In this document: positions 1 to 7,891 of the stretch, in pieces
Numbering within the stretch: position 1 is the stretch's first letter
How the letters are laid out: every line of letters begins with the position of its first letter
Source: a virus
Virus record (IMG/VR): IMGVR_UViG_3300031753_000027
Coordinates: 1-33,363 of that record
Direction: 5' to 3' (one strand)
DNA: 33,363 bases
Made by a program: the position numbers and the translations under genes
The notes under the pieces: generated by a model
What the model saw: the letters and a program-made list of their open reading frames with translations, nothing else
Databases searched by the model: none
Told to the model about the DNA's origin: nothing

Positions 1-70
1 CTCCAGAGGCAATGAGTCCCCGGTGCCACCTGTTCAAACCCGACTATCGGGCCGAAGATGACTACCGGGT

Positions 71-1036
71 TTAACCGCGCGAGGAATCTCGGAGCTGAGC
101 CGCGAAATACGCAATCTGTTCCTCTCGGTTCATTTGGCCGAGAGATTTCGGAATTTGCGCACGTTCACTGGCACGGGCCGGGATTGTTCTCACACTAGCT
201 GCCGGCTGACTTTCTTTCGCCGGAATCTTCTCTGTCCTCTGCGGAGGGCCCTCGTTTCTTGCGGGCCGATCGTCATGAAGTGCTTTGCTGTACTCGTGTT
301 CCAGATACGACAATATTTGCTCGAAAGAAGGATAACGCCCATAATTTCGTTGCGCGGCCGTCTCTGCGATGTCGTTCGCTTCTCGAATGAGCGCCTGAGG
401 GCGGCTCTTCGCTAAGCGGGCTAGCGTGGGATAGGTCTCAGTATCCTGAGCTTGTTTCAGGAAATCCGATTCTGCTTGCTGTTGTCTCGCGGCTGCGGCT
501 CGTTGCTCCTGTTGCCGCTGATATTCAAGACGTTCCTTGCGCTCGGCTTCTAGTTGGGAACGTAGGATTCTCGCCTGACCTTCGGGCGTCGATTCTGCTA
601 CAGCCTGCTCTGCTATCTCTCTAGGGCTTATTCCGAGCGCGTACATCGCCTCGCTACGTCTGTTGGGATCAGGATCTCGCAGGGCGTCGACCATCTCAGC
701 CTTGCGTTCGGCTGCCTCCCTTTGCTGGCGCTCGAACAAGGCTTGCTGCGCTAACTGCTCTCTCTCGTATCGCAGGCGCTGAGATTCCTGGGCCTCCCTC
801 TGGCGGCGGATGCGAGCCGCCTTCGCTCGATCTGCTTCGACTCGAGCACGGGCGAGCTTATCGGAGGCACTCTCTTTCGTAGGCAGGGCGGCCAATTCGG
901 CATGTTCGACGGTAGGCTCAGGGGAAACTTTCTCGAGATCAGGAGCAGGCGCCTCTATAGGTTTGGGGGCCGTGGGGGGCAGCGCTTCGCTAGACACAAC
1001 GATATCAGACGAATCATTCTCTTGCGGATTGGACAT
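71..1036 (-). CDS. Scaffold-like coiled-coil head protein
   Basis: 321 residues, highly charged and Ala/Arg/Glu/Gln-rich. An acidic, Pro-rich N-terminus (about 1-50) is followed by long predicted helix or coiled coil (about 55-215, with heptad-like ERQQREAAERK stretches) and a flexible C-terminus. No catalytic motif is seen. An AAGGAAAG ribosome site precedes the ATG. It lies directly downstream of the portal gene, the usual place for a capsid assembly (scaffolding) protein, with the major capsid gene expected just beyond the left edge. A GGAG at positions 1-4 (minus strand) could be that gene's ribosome site. The scaffold role is inferred from composition and position only. A minor head protein is the alternative. 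Confidence 0.6.
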   Translation of the reverse strand: MSNPQENDSSDIVVSSEALPPTAPKPIEAPAPDLEKVSPEPTVEHAELAALPTKESASDKLARARVEADRAKAARIRRQREAQESQRLRYEREQLAQQALFERQQREAAERKAEMVDALRDPDPNRRSEAMYALGISPREIAEQAVAESTPEGQARILRSQLEAERKERLEYQRQQEQRAAAARQQQAESDFLKQAQDTETYPTLARLAKSRPQALIREANDIAETAAQRNYGRYPSFEQILSYLEHEYSKALHDDRPARNEGPPQRTEKIPAKESQPAASVRTIPARASERAQIPKSLGQMNREEQIAYFAAQLRDSSRG

Positions 1037-1066
1037 GTTCTTTCCTTGCTGGTTTTCAGAGAGAAG

Positions 1067-2974
1067 CTAGGCAGCCATAGGCATGCCGGGAGGCATCGGC
1101 CCAGGTGGCATCCCGGGCGGACCAGGTGGCATCCCGGGCGGACCGGGAGGCATACCCGGCGGACCAGGGGGAGGGGGAGGCTTCATGTCGTTCGCTTGAG
1201 TGATCCAATTACGGAGCATCTCGAGCCGCCCTTCCTCAATTCCCTTCATCCGACGAACGCGGCAATACTCAGCCGTCGCGACTTTCACGGCTTCGTCAAG
1301 ATCCATAAACGGTTCAGGCGGCTGAAACTCTCCGCTCTTCAAAATGTCACTCACCATTTGTCTGGTGAGATTGTAAGAGGCGAATTCCGTTTCATCCTCG
1401 GCCTTCAGATCAGGAATTCCGTCCATGAGTCGACGTCCCGTCTTCGGATCCATGATGCCTGCGTTCACAAAGTCTTGTATCTGTTGCAACTTCGCGCTGG
1501 GGTCGCGGGCGAAGGCATTCGTTGGGACGAGTTGAAGAATATACTCCTCCTCTTCCATGTGAACGTCAGCCCACGTTACAACGTTCATCATCCGTCCCGA
1601 GTCTACTGCTTTTACCTTGAACTTCGGATTCCTCTGGCCTATCTCCCTGGCCAGTGCAATAACCTGCCTGGCAACCTTCAAGAAGAAGTGCTGATACTCT
1701 CGGAACGCGACCGAAAAGCGCTCGCTTTCGAGGTCCGTATAGGTCTGAAGAGCTTTGCCGGAATTAAGACCTGCGGGCTTCTGAGACTGAGCCGAAAGCT
1801 GAGATATCCCGGTAATTTCAAACGCTTTACCGTACAGTCGATCCAGTTGCTGATATACCTCTGGAGCGATCGCGGGAGGTGTCACGGCTTGAGGCATCGT
1901 GCCCGAATAACGGATCATTGAGCCGACGATGTCTGAGATGAATTGCGTGTTTACGTTAGAACCGTTCTCAATCATCCAGCGAATCGACCCGCTCATTCGG
2001 ATCGCTTTGCGAATCATATTCAGGATGACGTTGATCTCAAACTGGATGCCTTGCAGTTCTTCCGCCAGGCCTGTGCCCCAAACACCGAACTGGGGTTTTT
2101 GACGGTACATGTCTACGATAGGGAAATAAGGTTTCGTCCAAGGCTCGTCTAGAATAAGAACGCGGCCGCACGCGATCGTGTGTCTGCCGTCACCTGCCCC
2201 TTCGCACGAGGGCAAGTGCCAAGCCTCGTCGATGCATATCGTGTCGGTATATGCGTTATCTGCAACCGAGCCATCGTCGTAATCCCCCGTCGCCCGGGTC
2301 ACCGTGGCAAGTTCCTCGGCCGCTTCAGGCCAAATAGCCATCGCCTGCAATCGATCCACATACTTAGAACGATAGCGTGTACGCAGTGACTTCGGTCCAG
2401 AGTACGCTTCTTCATCGTCGCAATACGACTCCCCGGGAACGATCCGCTCTATGACAATTCGCTCTTCACCCGTGCCAACGTCGTCGGAATAGATCTGGAC
2501 AGAACCTGTTCCGGTAACCGCCATGTCAAGGGCCACTAACGGCGCTATCTCGTAAAGATCGGTCTCGTAGAATTGACCTGTGAGAAAAGTTTCTAAGGTC
2601 GCAGACTTCTGTTGTAGATCCCAGTCAGCGCCCGTAGTAATACACGAGACCATCGGGCGCTCGTTCGTCAATTTCGCAACGAAGGAATCGGAGCATGAGC
2701 GTATGACGTTTAGGCTCAGCCTCTCTCGTCCCGAATCTTGCTGGCGCTGAGAAAAGCGCCGGGGGGTGAGACCTAGAAGAGGAAGGTTTGAATAAAGCGC
2801 CGCGTATCTACGATAGTTCTCTTGTCTGTTGCGGTCGTTCTTTCGGATGGCTGCCGCCGTGGACGTCATCCGAACGGCGCGCTCTTGCTCGAAATCGGGC
2901 AAATACCAGCGGCTGTCCCTTGCCTTCAGTGCCTCTAGGCCTTTTATGTGCGTGGAAGACTTCGCGGGCTTCAC
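1067..2974 (-). CDS. Phage portal protein
   Basis: 635 residues, a typical portal length. The portal forms the dodecameric ring at the capsid vertex through which TerL pumps DNA. Visible features are a long mixed alpha/beta body with a receptor-like segment around residues 285-330 (an FGVWGTGLAEELQ block followed by a long helix), a following GISQLSAQSQKPAGLNSGKA segment typical of podovirus-type and related portals, and an acidic helical C-terminal part. The last 40 residues are a collagen-like run of PPG and PPGM repeats encoded by 21-bp tandem units. The start is a GTG at 2974. The gene follows TerL and two short genes on the same strand and is followed by the scaffold-like gene, the usual packaging-to-head order. 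Confidence 0.85.
   Translation of the reverse strand: MKPAKSSTHIKGLEALKARDSRWYLPDFEQERAVRMTSTAAAIRKNDRNRQENYRRYAALYSNLPLLGLTPRRFSQRQQDSGRERLSLNVIRSCSDSFVAKLTNERPMVSCITTGADWDLQQKSATLETFLTGQFYETDLYEIAPLVALDMAVTGTGSVQIYSDDVGTGEERIVIERIVPGESYCDDEEAYSGPKSLRTRYRSKYVDRLQAMAIWPEAAEELATVTRATGDYDDGSVADNAYTDTICIDEAWHLPSCEGAGDGRHTIACGRVLILDEPWTKPYFPIVDMYRQKPQFGVWGTGLAEELQGIQFEINVILNMIRKAIRMSGSIRWMIENGSNVNTQFISDIVGSMIRYSGTMPQAVTPPAIAPEVYQQLDRLYGKAFEITGISQLSAQSQKPAGLNSGKALQTYTDLESERFSVAFREYQHFFLKVARQVIALAREIGQRNPKFKVKAVDSGRMMNVVTWADVHMEEEEYILQLVPTNAFARDPSAKLQQIQDFVNAGIMDPKTGRRLMDGIPDLKAEDETEFASYNLTRQMVSDILKSGEFQPPEPFMDLDEAVKVATAEYCRVRRMKGIEEGRLEMLRNWITQANDMKPPPPPGPPGMPPGPPGMPPGPPGMPPGPMPPGMPMAA
1081..1180 (-). 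repeat. Tandem 21-bp repeats encoding PPG/PPGM tail of portal
   Basis: About four imperfect 21-bp units encode a Met-Pro-Pro-Gly-Pro-Pro-Gly heptad at the C-terminus of the portal protein. The two central units are identical. The last encoded residues lose the periodicity. A low-complexity Pro/Gly tail on a portal is unusual and is likely length-variable between relatives. Confidence 0.85.
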
Positions 2975-2980
2975 GGATTT

Positions 2981-3178
2981 CTATTCATCTTCCCAAGGAA
3001 AGAGTGTTTGCGCCTGCTCTCTCGAGGTTAGGACGGCATCCCACCTCGGCCTTTGAGCTACTAGATCAGCCATACAAAGCCAGGCCTCCCTCCATTCCGC
3101 AGGTGCATTGGAGTCCTTTGACATGCGTTTGATGAATGAAGAGCAGGCTTCGCGTTCTTCGATACGTCCATCACTCAT
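2981..3178 (-). CDS. Small hypothetical protein between TerL and portal
   Basis: 65 residues from the ATG at 3178. The ATG overlaps the end of the upstream gene by 8 nt and is preceded by a GAGG ribosome site. The open frame extends 17 codons further upstream, but that part lies inside the preceding gene and lacks its own ribosome site. The product is hydrophilic and helical with a Trp-rich middle (AEWREAWLCM) and an acidic C-terminus (PWEDE). I do not recognise the family. Its position between terminase and portal suggests a packaging or head-completion accessory role, which is inference. Confidence 0.55.
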   Translation of the reverse strand: MSDGRIEEREACSSFIKRMSKDSNAPAEWREAWLCMADLVAQRPRWDAVLTSREQAQTLFPWEDE

Positions 3179-3422
3179 GCTCTGCCTCGTCGGGCCAACC
3201 GGCGCTTGAAGCGAAAAGAATCTCCTCATCGGTCAAGTCACGTCCGTTAGTGTCTTCGTCCCTAGCGATCGGGACGCTGAAAGAGGCGCGCATCGCCTCA
3301 ACAGTCTTAGAGACTTTCCTAGGCTCCGGACCTAAAACCAGGTCTATATCTGAAGTCTTAAGTTGGATGATTCCTAGTTCCCTCATCTCTTTGACGAGGG
3401 CTCGTAATTCACTCTTCTCCAT
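3171..3422 (-). CDS. Small hypothetical protein downstream of TerL
   Basis: 83 residues from the ATG at 3422, chosen because GGAGG lies nine bases upstream. It overlaps the 3' end of the TerL gene by 14 nt, indicating translational coupling. The N-terminal half is a charged helix (MEKSELRALVKEMRELGI), followed by LKTSDIDLVLGPEP and an acidic C-terminus. The pattern 'LVKEMRELGIIQLKTSDIDLVLGPEP' class, a short helix followed by an amphipathic strand, is common in small phage proteins encoded beside terminase. No function can be assigned. Confidence 0.6.
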   Translation of the reverse strand: MEKSELRALVKEMRELGIIQLKTSDIDLVLGPEPRKVSKTVEAMRASFSVPIARDEDTNGRDLTDEEILFASSAGWPDEAEHE

Positions 3423-5073
3423 AGACATCTGCCTCCATGCGCTCAATCCAATCACATTTGCCTTTGACCGCGGCCGCGTTGCCTTTGCGTTCTATGTCAG
3501 CCCATTGTTGCTCTTCAGCCACTTTGATTAGAGCGAGCCTCTCGGAAGCGCTGAGGGCAGGGCTTCTAAGTATAGGGTCGGGTATCTGCTTCGAGAGCAC
3601 TAGCGCTAGCGCCGCAGCATAGTCCGCGTGGCGACCGTCTGCCGTACGGGGCAAGTCGATTGAGATACCGCTCTGAGTCACACGCTTTCGGATGGAGAGA
3701 AGGTCGGCTCGAAACGTAGGATCGTCCGGTATCTCAAGTGCGTCATCTGCCAAGCGCATGCGCATGGACTCGAAATTATCCACCTTGCTACGAGCGGTTG
3801 TAGCCTCGTCGTAGACCGAAAGGCCGTGCCTGTGACCGATTGCTTTCACGAAATCCGCGCCGTGCTGGTCACTCCACACGTGCGTGATCTCGTACCCGCG
3901 AAGAAGCCCCGCGATTTCTTTCAGAACGTCGTCGGGATTCAAAGGACTCGTTCGACTGCCGATCCATTGCTTCGCTAGAGCTACCGAGTGAACGATACGA
4001 CCGGCTATGACTCGTTTGGTAGCTACGACTAGGGTCCACGCGTTCCCTCTCGTGCCTGGATCCATGGCAGCCACGTAGGAATGTCCCTCTTCTTTTGGCA
4101 GAGTGACGGAGCCCTTACGCGTGGCTCTATCGATTTCCGTGGTGGCTATAAGCGCCGTTTCCGGCTCGGCGAATTCCCCTAGGACGTCGGTACGGTAGGA
4201 TTGTTCTGCCGAGAGACGTAGCTGTTCGCATCTCTCCGGTGTCCACCAAACCGGATTCATGGCCGTCGCCGGCGCACGGATCACTACGATAGACGGTGAG
4301 GGCTTCTTCCAGTGTTCCTGCACAGCCTCGTAAATGGGGCCGCGCGGGGCCCACGGGGAGCCGATAGCAACTAGCTGCGCACCCGGGAGTAGACGGCCGA
4401 GCACAGCACGTCTGGCGTCATCGAAATTGATTATCCCGTCCGCCTCCCCATTCATACGCGGCGCTTCGTCGAAGATGCAACCAGCCGACCATCGCGCTAC
4501 AAGCGAGCCGCCGGCTTTGCTGCCTGCGACGACGCGTACCTCTACCGGCCGTCCTGACGGGTGTTTGAGTGTGACCGTATCTGCCGTGGGAGGGACCTTG
4601 AGAAGGGCCTTTAGCGCGGGGCGGTTCGTAACGGTCCCGATGAGATGGCCCACTACGACGCGGGCGACGTCCATCGTCAAGGAGACGACAGACACGCGAG
4701 CGACCTCGCCGGGGCGAAGCCTAGATAGGTCGCACGTCAAAGCCGCTCGGACGGCGAGAGCCGCTGCGAGGAGAGACTTTGCCGTTCGTATCCCTGAGAG
4801 CACGACAAGCTCTTTCGGTCGTAGATTGTTCGGCCAGTTCGAGACGTCACCTATCGCTTGGATGACGTCGGGATGGGTGGCTAAGTCTCCAAGGGATTGA
4901 CCGTCCGCGATGCGGCAGATCGCTCGCTGCAAGGGTGTTGCTGTGGTTAAGCCGAATGCATGCTCAGAGGTGAGCATCTCTTCGAGCGTGAACGTCTTGA
5001 CCGATCGGCGAATATGCTCGGCTTGTAGAGACTCGAGATGATCGAAGTCTTGTGCCGTGGGCGTGGGTTTCAC
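3409..5073 (-). CDS. terL: Terminase large subunit (packaging ATPase/nuclease)
   Basis: 554 residues. The motor ATPase that drives DNA into the prohead and the nuclease that cuts it. The N-terminal ATPase shows a deviant Walker A (SGIRTAKS, 93-100), Walker B CIFDEAPRM with D202/E203, and coupling motif AIGSPW near 237-241. The C-terminal RNase H-fold nuclease shows AMDPG (D338), SDQHGAD (D402) and RHADYAAALA (D484), the usual three acidic positions. The start ATG overlaps the preceding stop as ATGA (5070-5073). It begins the packaging-portal-scaffold operon. The small terminase is not obvious next to it. The two minus-strand genes at 8602 and 9287 are weak candidates. Confidence 0.95.
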   Translation of the reverse strand: MKPTPTAQDFDHLESLQAEHIRRSVKTFTLEEMLTSEHAFGLTTATPLQRAICRIADGQSLGDLATHPDVIQAIGDVSNWPNNLRPKELVVLSGIRTAKSLLAAALAVRAALTCDLSRLRPGEVARVSVVSLTMDVARVVVGHLIGTVTNRPALKALLKVPPTADTVTLKHPSGRPVEVRVVAGSKAGGSLVARWSAGCIFDEAPRMNGEADGIINFDDARRAVLGRLLPGAQLVAIGSPWAPRGPIYEAVQEHWKKPSPSIVVIRAPATAMNPVWWTPERCEQLRLSAEQSYRTDVLGEFAEPETALIATTEIDRATRKGSVTLPKEEGHSYVAAMDPGTRGNAWTLVVATKRVIAGRIVHSVALAKQWIGSRTSPLNPDDVLKEIAGLLRGYEITHVWSDQHGADFVKAIGHRHGLSVYDEATTARSKVDNFESMRMRLADDALEIPDDPTFRADLLSIRKRVTQSGISIDLPRTADGRHADYAAALALVLSKQIPDPILRSPALSASERLALIKVAEEQQWADIERKGNAAAVKGKCDWIERMEADVYGEE

Positions 5074-5345
5074 GCGAGCGTCAAAGGCTTACGGGCAACC
5101 TGTACGTTGACTTGTTTTGACTCGACGCTATCCTCGTCAGTAAGCTCGTAGTCGCGCACCATGTGCCACGGAACTCGGATCTTCGTTTCTTTCTGCGTAT
5201 CTCGAATCACCGCTTCGACGCCGATATCTACGAGAACTTCATAACGAGCGTCCTCTACAATTGAGATTCGTGTGGCATTCACGCCGGAAACCGGGCGTCC
5301 TAGCCGGACGTTGTCTCGAAAGAAAATACTACGGCACTTTTTCAT
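5070..5345 (-). CDS. Hypothetical protein upstream of TerL
   Basis: 91 residues. The ATG has an AGAGGT ribosome site, and the stop overlaps the TerL start by 4 nt. The sequence looks like a small beta-rich domain: RISIVEDARYEVLVDIGVEAVIRDTQKETKIRVPWHMVRDYE alternates hydrophobic residues, with a basic N-terminus. I do not recognise a family. The IRVPWHMVRDYEL segment reads like a strand followed by a short helix. Translational coupling to TerL makes it part of the packaging operon, but a small-terminase role is not supported because no HTH is visible. Confidence 0.6.
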   Translation of the reverse strand: MKKCRSIFFRDNVRLGRPVSGVNATRISIVEDARYEVLVDIGVEAVIRDTQKETKIRVPWHMVRDYELTDEDSVESKQVNVQVARKPLTLA

Positions 5346-5358
5346 GATTTACCTCTTG

Positions 5359-5706
5359 CTACCTTTTGCTAGTGGCCCAGCTGTCACCGAATGTTTCGGT
5401 GATGTGCGGGGTAAGCAGTCGAACGAACGACTCTTCCCATGCTTCGATGCGGCTATCATCTCGATCTAAACCGAACGCGGCCGCGGTTGAGTAGATTGCC
5501 CCTGATAGATTCAACATTGCGTGCAATACTTCATGTACGAGTGTTTGGATAATCAACGTCTTAGGTGTGTCTACGTGAATCCAAATCGTACATGTATTCG
5601 CATCGTAAAGCCCGTAGCAGCCTACAAGCTCTTTATGGTCTTCCGATGAACCGACCTGAATCGGGATCTTTGAGCCACAAACCTTTATGAAACCGAATCG
5701 TTTCAT
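5359..5706 (-). CDS. Putative zinc metallopeptidase-like protein (HExxH)
   Basis: 115 residues from the ATG at 5706, which overlaps the upstream stop as ATGA. It carries LVHEVLHAM, an HExxH zinc-binding helix, followed about 30 residues later by RIEAWEESFVRLL, whose Glu could be the third ligand as in SprT- or ImmA-like minimal metallopeptidases. The N-terminal half is beta-rich (FGFIKVCGSKIPIQV, TCTIWIHVDTP). No signal peptide is seen, so it should act in the cytoplasm. ImmA-type proteins cleave phage repressors, but no repressor partner is adjacent, so the substrate is unknown. Related short phage proteins with this architecture are often annotated only as hypothetical. Confidence 0.65.
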   Translation of the reverse strand: MKRFGFIKVCGSKIPIQVGSSEDHKELVGCYGLYDANTCTIWIHVDTPKTLIIQTLVHEVLHAMLNLSGAIYSTAAAFGLDRDDSRIEAWEESFVRLLTPHITETFGDSWATSKR

Positions 5707-6170
5707 GGCTCGTGCGTCATAATCTGCGGCACATATCGCCACGTGCTAGGTACGTGCTCCGCAACGGGCGAAATACGCCAGCCCTGTCCGTCACGCTCAC
5801 GAGGGAGGCGAGCGGCACACAAGACGTCACGGCGATCCAGCAAATCGGCGACTAGCATCTTGGAGATGCCGAGCCGGCGCGTGTTCGCTCTCACGTAGAC
5901 GTAATAAAGGCGCTCAGGGAAGACCAGCGACTTGACCGTCCACCCCAGGATCGTATCTGGATCGTCCTCGGGGCAGCACACCCTAACGACCGTCGAGGGC
6001 CACGATAGGACCCCACGCATCTCAGCCTTATGCCAGGCTACGAAATGCCTTCCGGCCTGGCGCGCGGGCTGGGAATCCTTGGCGCTAAGTAGCCAAGTAT
6101 CAAATATGAATGGCCTATCTGCTTCGGTGCCCTCGCGCAAGTCGAAGGGCAGGGGGTCGGCCGGGGTCAC
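5703..6170 (-). CDS. GNAT-like N-acetyltransferase
   Basis: 155 residues with a GTG start. The order of elements fits the GNAT fold: an N-terminal DLREGTEADRPFIFDTW strand-helix, a central VVRVCCPEDDPDTILGWTV strand pair, then LYYVYVRANTRRLGISKMLVADLL, which matches the acetyl-CoA pyrophosphate-binding motif A (R/Q-x-x-G-x-G/A) in the degenerate form R-R-L-G-I-S-K. GNAT-like proteins of this size are common phage accessory genes, sometimes modifying hypermodified DNA bases or host proteins. The substrate cannot be read from sequence. No clear ribosome site precedes the GTG. It overlaps the HExxH gene downstream by 4 nt. Confidence 0.6.
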   Translation of the reverse strand: MTPADPLPFDLREGTEADRPFIFDTWLLSAKDSQPARQAGRHFVAWHKAEMRGVLSWPSTVVRVCCPEDDPDTILGWTVKSLVFPERLYYVYVRANTRRLGISKMLVADLLDRRDVLCAARLPRERDGQGWRISPVAEHVPSTWRYVPQIMTHEP

Positions 6171-6202
6171 GCCATGTGGCGAGAGGAAAGAGACTTATTG
6201 CC

Positions 6203-6781
6203 TCACTTCCCGTACGGATTCTCGTGAACGATCGAGACGGGCTCCGTCAGGTCGACCGTAGTATCTGCGTGCACTGTCGTGACTTGCACCGGCATCTTGC
6301 ACGCGACCATCATCGACTGGTGGCGATTGTTCCAGGTCCTAGACGCGCCGAACACCGAGCCGCCGAAGGCTCCCATCCGTTCCGACGTCTCAATGTCGTC
6401 GATGCCGCCGTCGCGGGCGATCACATTGTAGCCGTACGGGCAATAATAGCTTATTGTCTGCCAACACCACGAAACGTTTCGGCATTCAACGACGAAACCC
6501 TCTCGGCCATCGGGCGTCGTAACCCGCTCGACGTAAGGTGCTCTCGCCGTCTCAGTAGTTGCTGAGCACGCCGCCAGGATGGCACCCGCGGCCAGCGCCG
6601 CGCTCACCTTGGCGGCCATGATGAGCGCCTCGACCACTGCACTACGGGTCTTGGCGGATTCCTTGGCGAGGGTGACGAGGCGGGCTGCGGCATCGGGGGT
6701 CAAGGAGACCTCGACCTTGCGCTTGTGTCGCAGGTGGCGCGGGGTTGCGTACCACTTCGAGGTTTTAGGGTTGCTGCTCAT
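6203..6781 (-). CDS. RHH DNA-binding domain in frame with a lipoprotein (possible dual-start gene)
   Basis: 192 residues. Residues about 20-58 read as a ribbon-helix-helix domain (KVEVSLTPDAAARLVTLAKE, then TRSAVVEALI). The helix runs directly into MAAKVSAALAAGAILAAC, a classical lipoprotein signal ending in a lipobox (LAAC, Cys 72), followed by a small Cys-containing domain with CWQTISYYCPYGYNVI. As one polypeptide this is odd, because a cytoplasmic DNA-binding domain would precede a secretion signal. An internal ATG at 6619 (codon 55) with an upstream GAGG could start a free lipoprotein of 138 residues. The outer ATG has its own GAGAGGG site. Either a fusion or two products from one frame; I favour two starts. 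Confidence 0.6.
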   Translation of the reverse strand: MSSNPKTSKWYATPRHLRHKRKVEVSLTPDAAARLVTLAKESAKTRSAVVEALIMAAKVSAALAAGAILAACSATTETARAPYVERVTTPDGREGFVVECRNVSWCWQTISYYCPYGYNVIARDGGIDDIETSERMGAFGGSVFGASRTWNNRHQSMMVACKMPVQVTTVHADTTVDLTEPVSIVHENPYGK

Positions 6782-6867
6782 TGTAATACCCTCTCTCCCA
6801 CTAACGCATATTCATAGGCTTCGACCGTTGCCTCCAAGTTATCGAAGCGTTGCGACTCGCCGATCGA

Positions 6868-6911
6868 GATTGGTCAAATGGCCGTCAAATAAGTGGGAGA
6901 CTGTCGCTCAC
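6868..6911. repeat. 44-bp perfect direct repeat, copy 1
   Basis: A perfect 44-bp copy of 6958-7001, separated from it by 46 bp. It lies between the serine recombinase and the RHH/lipoprotein gene. Read on the minus strand it holds the same last codons and stop (VSDSLPLI) as the recombinase 3' end but is out of the gene, so it is a detached duplicate of that end. Confidence 0.95.
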
Positions 6912-6957
6912 GTTGTTCATAACAATACTCTATCACTGGCCGGCCATCCTGCAACTT

Positions 6958-7001
6958 GATTGGTCAAATGGCCGTCAAATAAGTGGGAGACTGTCGCTCA
7001 C
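6958..7001. repeat. 44-bp perfect direct repeat, copy 2 (recombinase 3' end)
   Basis: The second copy of the 44-bp repeat. It contains the final codons and stop of the serine recombinase plus 17 bp beyond the stop. The 46-bp spacer (6912-6957) contains a ggccggcc palindrome and a small inverted repeat (ttgtt/aacaa). The arrangement could be a recombination scar or a recombinase target site. Confidence 0.95.
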
Positions 7002-7685
7002 CATGTTTGCAATCTGCTGAGCGGCGAACGGCCGTCCGTTGCGGGCGAGCTTCCCTTCGGACGCGAGAGCCTTGCAGATTTTGCCGAATGACAGCCCCCT
7101 AGCTCTCAGCGTTCTAGCTCGCACGATCGTCTCCTGCTCACTGTGAACGGCCGCGAGCGAGCCGCCCGTAAGGGTGTGCCCGTATGGCGCATGACCGCCA
7201 GTATATCGGCCCTGCTCTTTCAGATGCTGCATGGCCACGGCCGTGCGCTCGCTGATGGCCTCGCGCTCCCATTGCGAGACGCTGGCCAGCACATTCAGCA
7301 CCAGCCGCCCCGCAGCACTGCGGGTGTCAATCTGCTCGCTCACGCTCAAAAGCGCCGACGTAGCGAAGGGGCCGGCTATCAATTCCCCTAGATCTTTGAC
7401 GCTTCGCGTTAGCCGATCTAGCTTTGCGACGAGCAATCCTTCGGCCCGCCCTGCGGCTAACATGGCCAATGCTCGCGCTAGGCCGGGCCTAGCAAGCGTT
7501 TTTGCCGATAGCCCTTCCTCTACCGTCTCTATGATCTCGAGCCCGTATAGAGCCGCGTAGGAGGCGACTTGTGCTTTCTGGGCGTCGAGGGATATTCCCT
7601 CCTCCACTTGCTTTTCGGAAGAGACCCTTACATATGCCACCACGCGCGTACACGTCGACGCGGGCTTGGCTGCTCGGCGGGCCAT
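6975..7685 (-). CDS. Serine recombinase (resolvase/invertase family)
   Basis: 236 residues. The N-terminal catalytic domain has VVAYVRVSSEKQ with the nucleophilic Ser (one of S22/S23), LDAQKAQV, LVAKLDRLTRS, and the R-rich WEREAISERT helix E region. The C-terminal part (GRYTGGHAPYGH..., FGKICKALASEG, FAAQQIANMV) is a short helix-turn-helix DNA-binding domain as in small phage and plasmid recombinases. It is far smaller than large serine integrases. The ATG overlaps the upstream stop as TAATG. A phage that also has a tyrosine integrase does not need this for integration, so inversion of a segment or resolution of multimers is more likely. The 44-bp repeats at its 3' end are candidate substrates. 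Confidence 0.88.
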   Translation of the reverse strand: MARRAAKPASTCTRVVAYVRVSSEKQVEEGISLDAQKAQVASYAALYGLEIIETVEEGLSAKTLARPGLARALAMLAAGRAEGLLVAKLDRLTRSVKDLGELIAGPFATSALLSVSEQIDTRSAAGRLVLNVLASVSQWEREAISERTAVAMQHLKEQGRYTGGHAPYGHTLTGGSLAAVHSEQETIVRARTLRARGLSFGKICKALASEGKLARNGRPFAAQQIANMVSDSLPLI

Positions 7686-7891
7686 TAGTTACAACACTCC
7701 ATAATACACCGAGCTTGATTCAACGCCTCTATCAAATTCCCATAGAATTTGACGTGGTACACATGGAGGCTCCACTGCCATTCTATCTCCCACGCATCAC
7801 CGTCCCTGCTATATCGCACGGAACGCGCGCCCTTTTTCGTCTTGATTGCTTTCGGCGTCCATTTAGGCCGCGGGCGATCTTCGTTGCTCAT
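7685..7891 (-). CDS. Small hypothetical protein coupled to recombinase
   Basis: 68 residues from the ATG at 7891, whose product begins MSNEDRPRPKWTPKAIKTKK. The stop overlaps the recombinase ATG by one base (TAATG). After a basic N-terminus comes an aromatic strand-rich segment (DAWEIEWQWSLHVYHVKFYG), then a helix with Cys at the end (ARCIMECCN). The basic start and beta-sheet-like middle would suit a small DNA- or recombinase-binding accessory factor, but no family is recognised. The open frame extends upstream to 8014, though that part looks non-coding. Confidence 0.5.
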   Translation of the reverse strand: MSNEDRPRPKWTPKAIKTKKGARSVRYSRDGDAWEIEWQWSLHVYHVKFYGNLIEALNQARCIMECCN

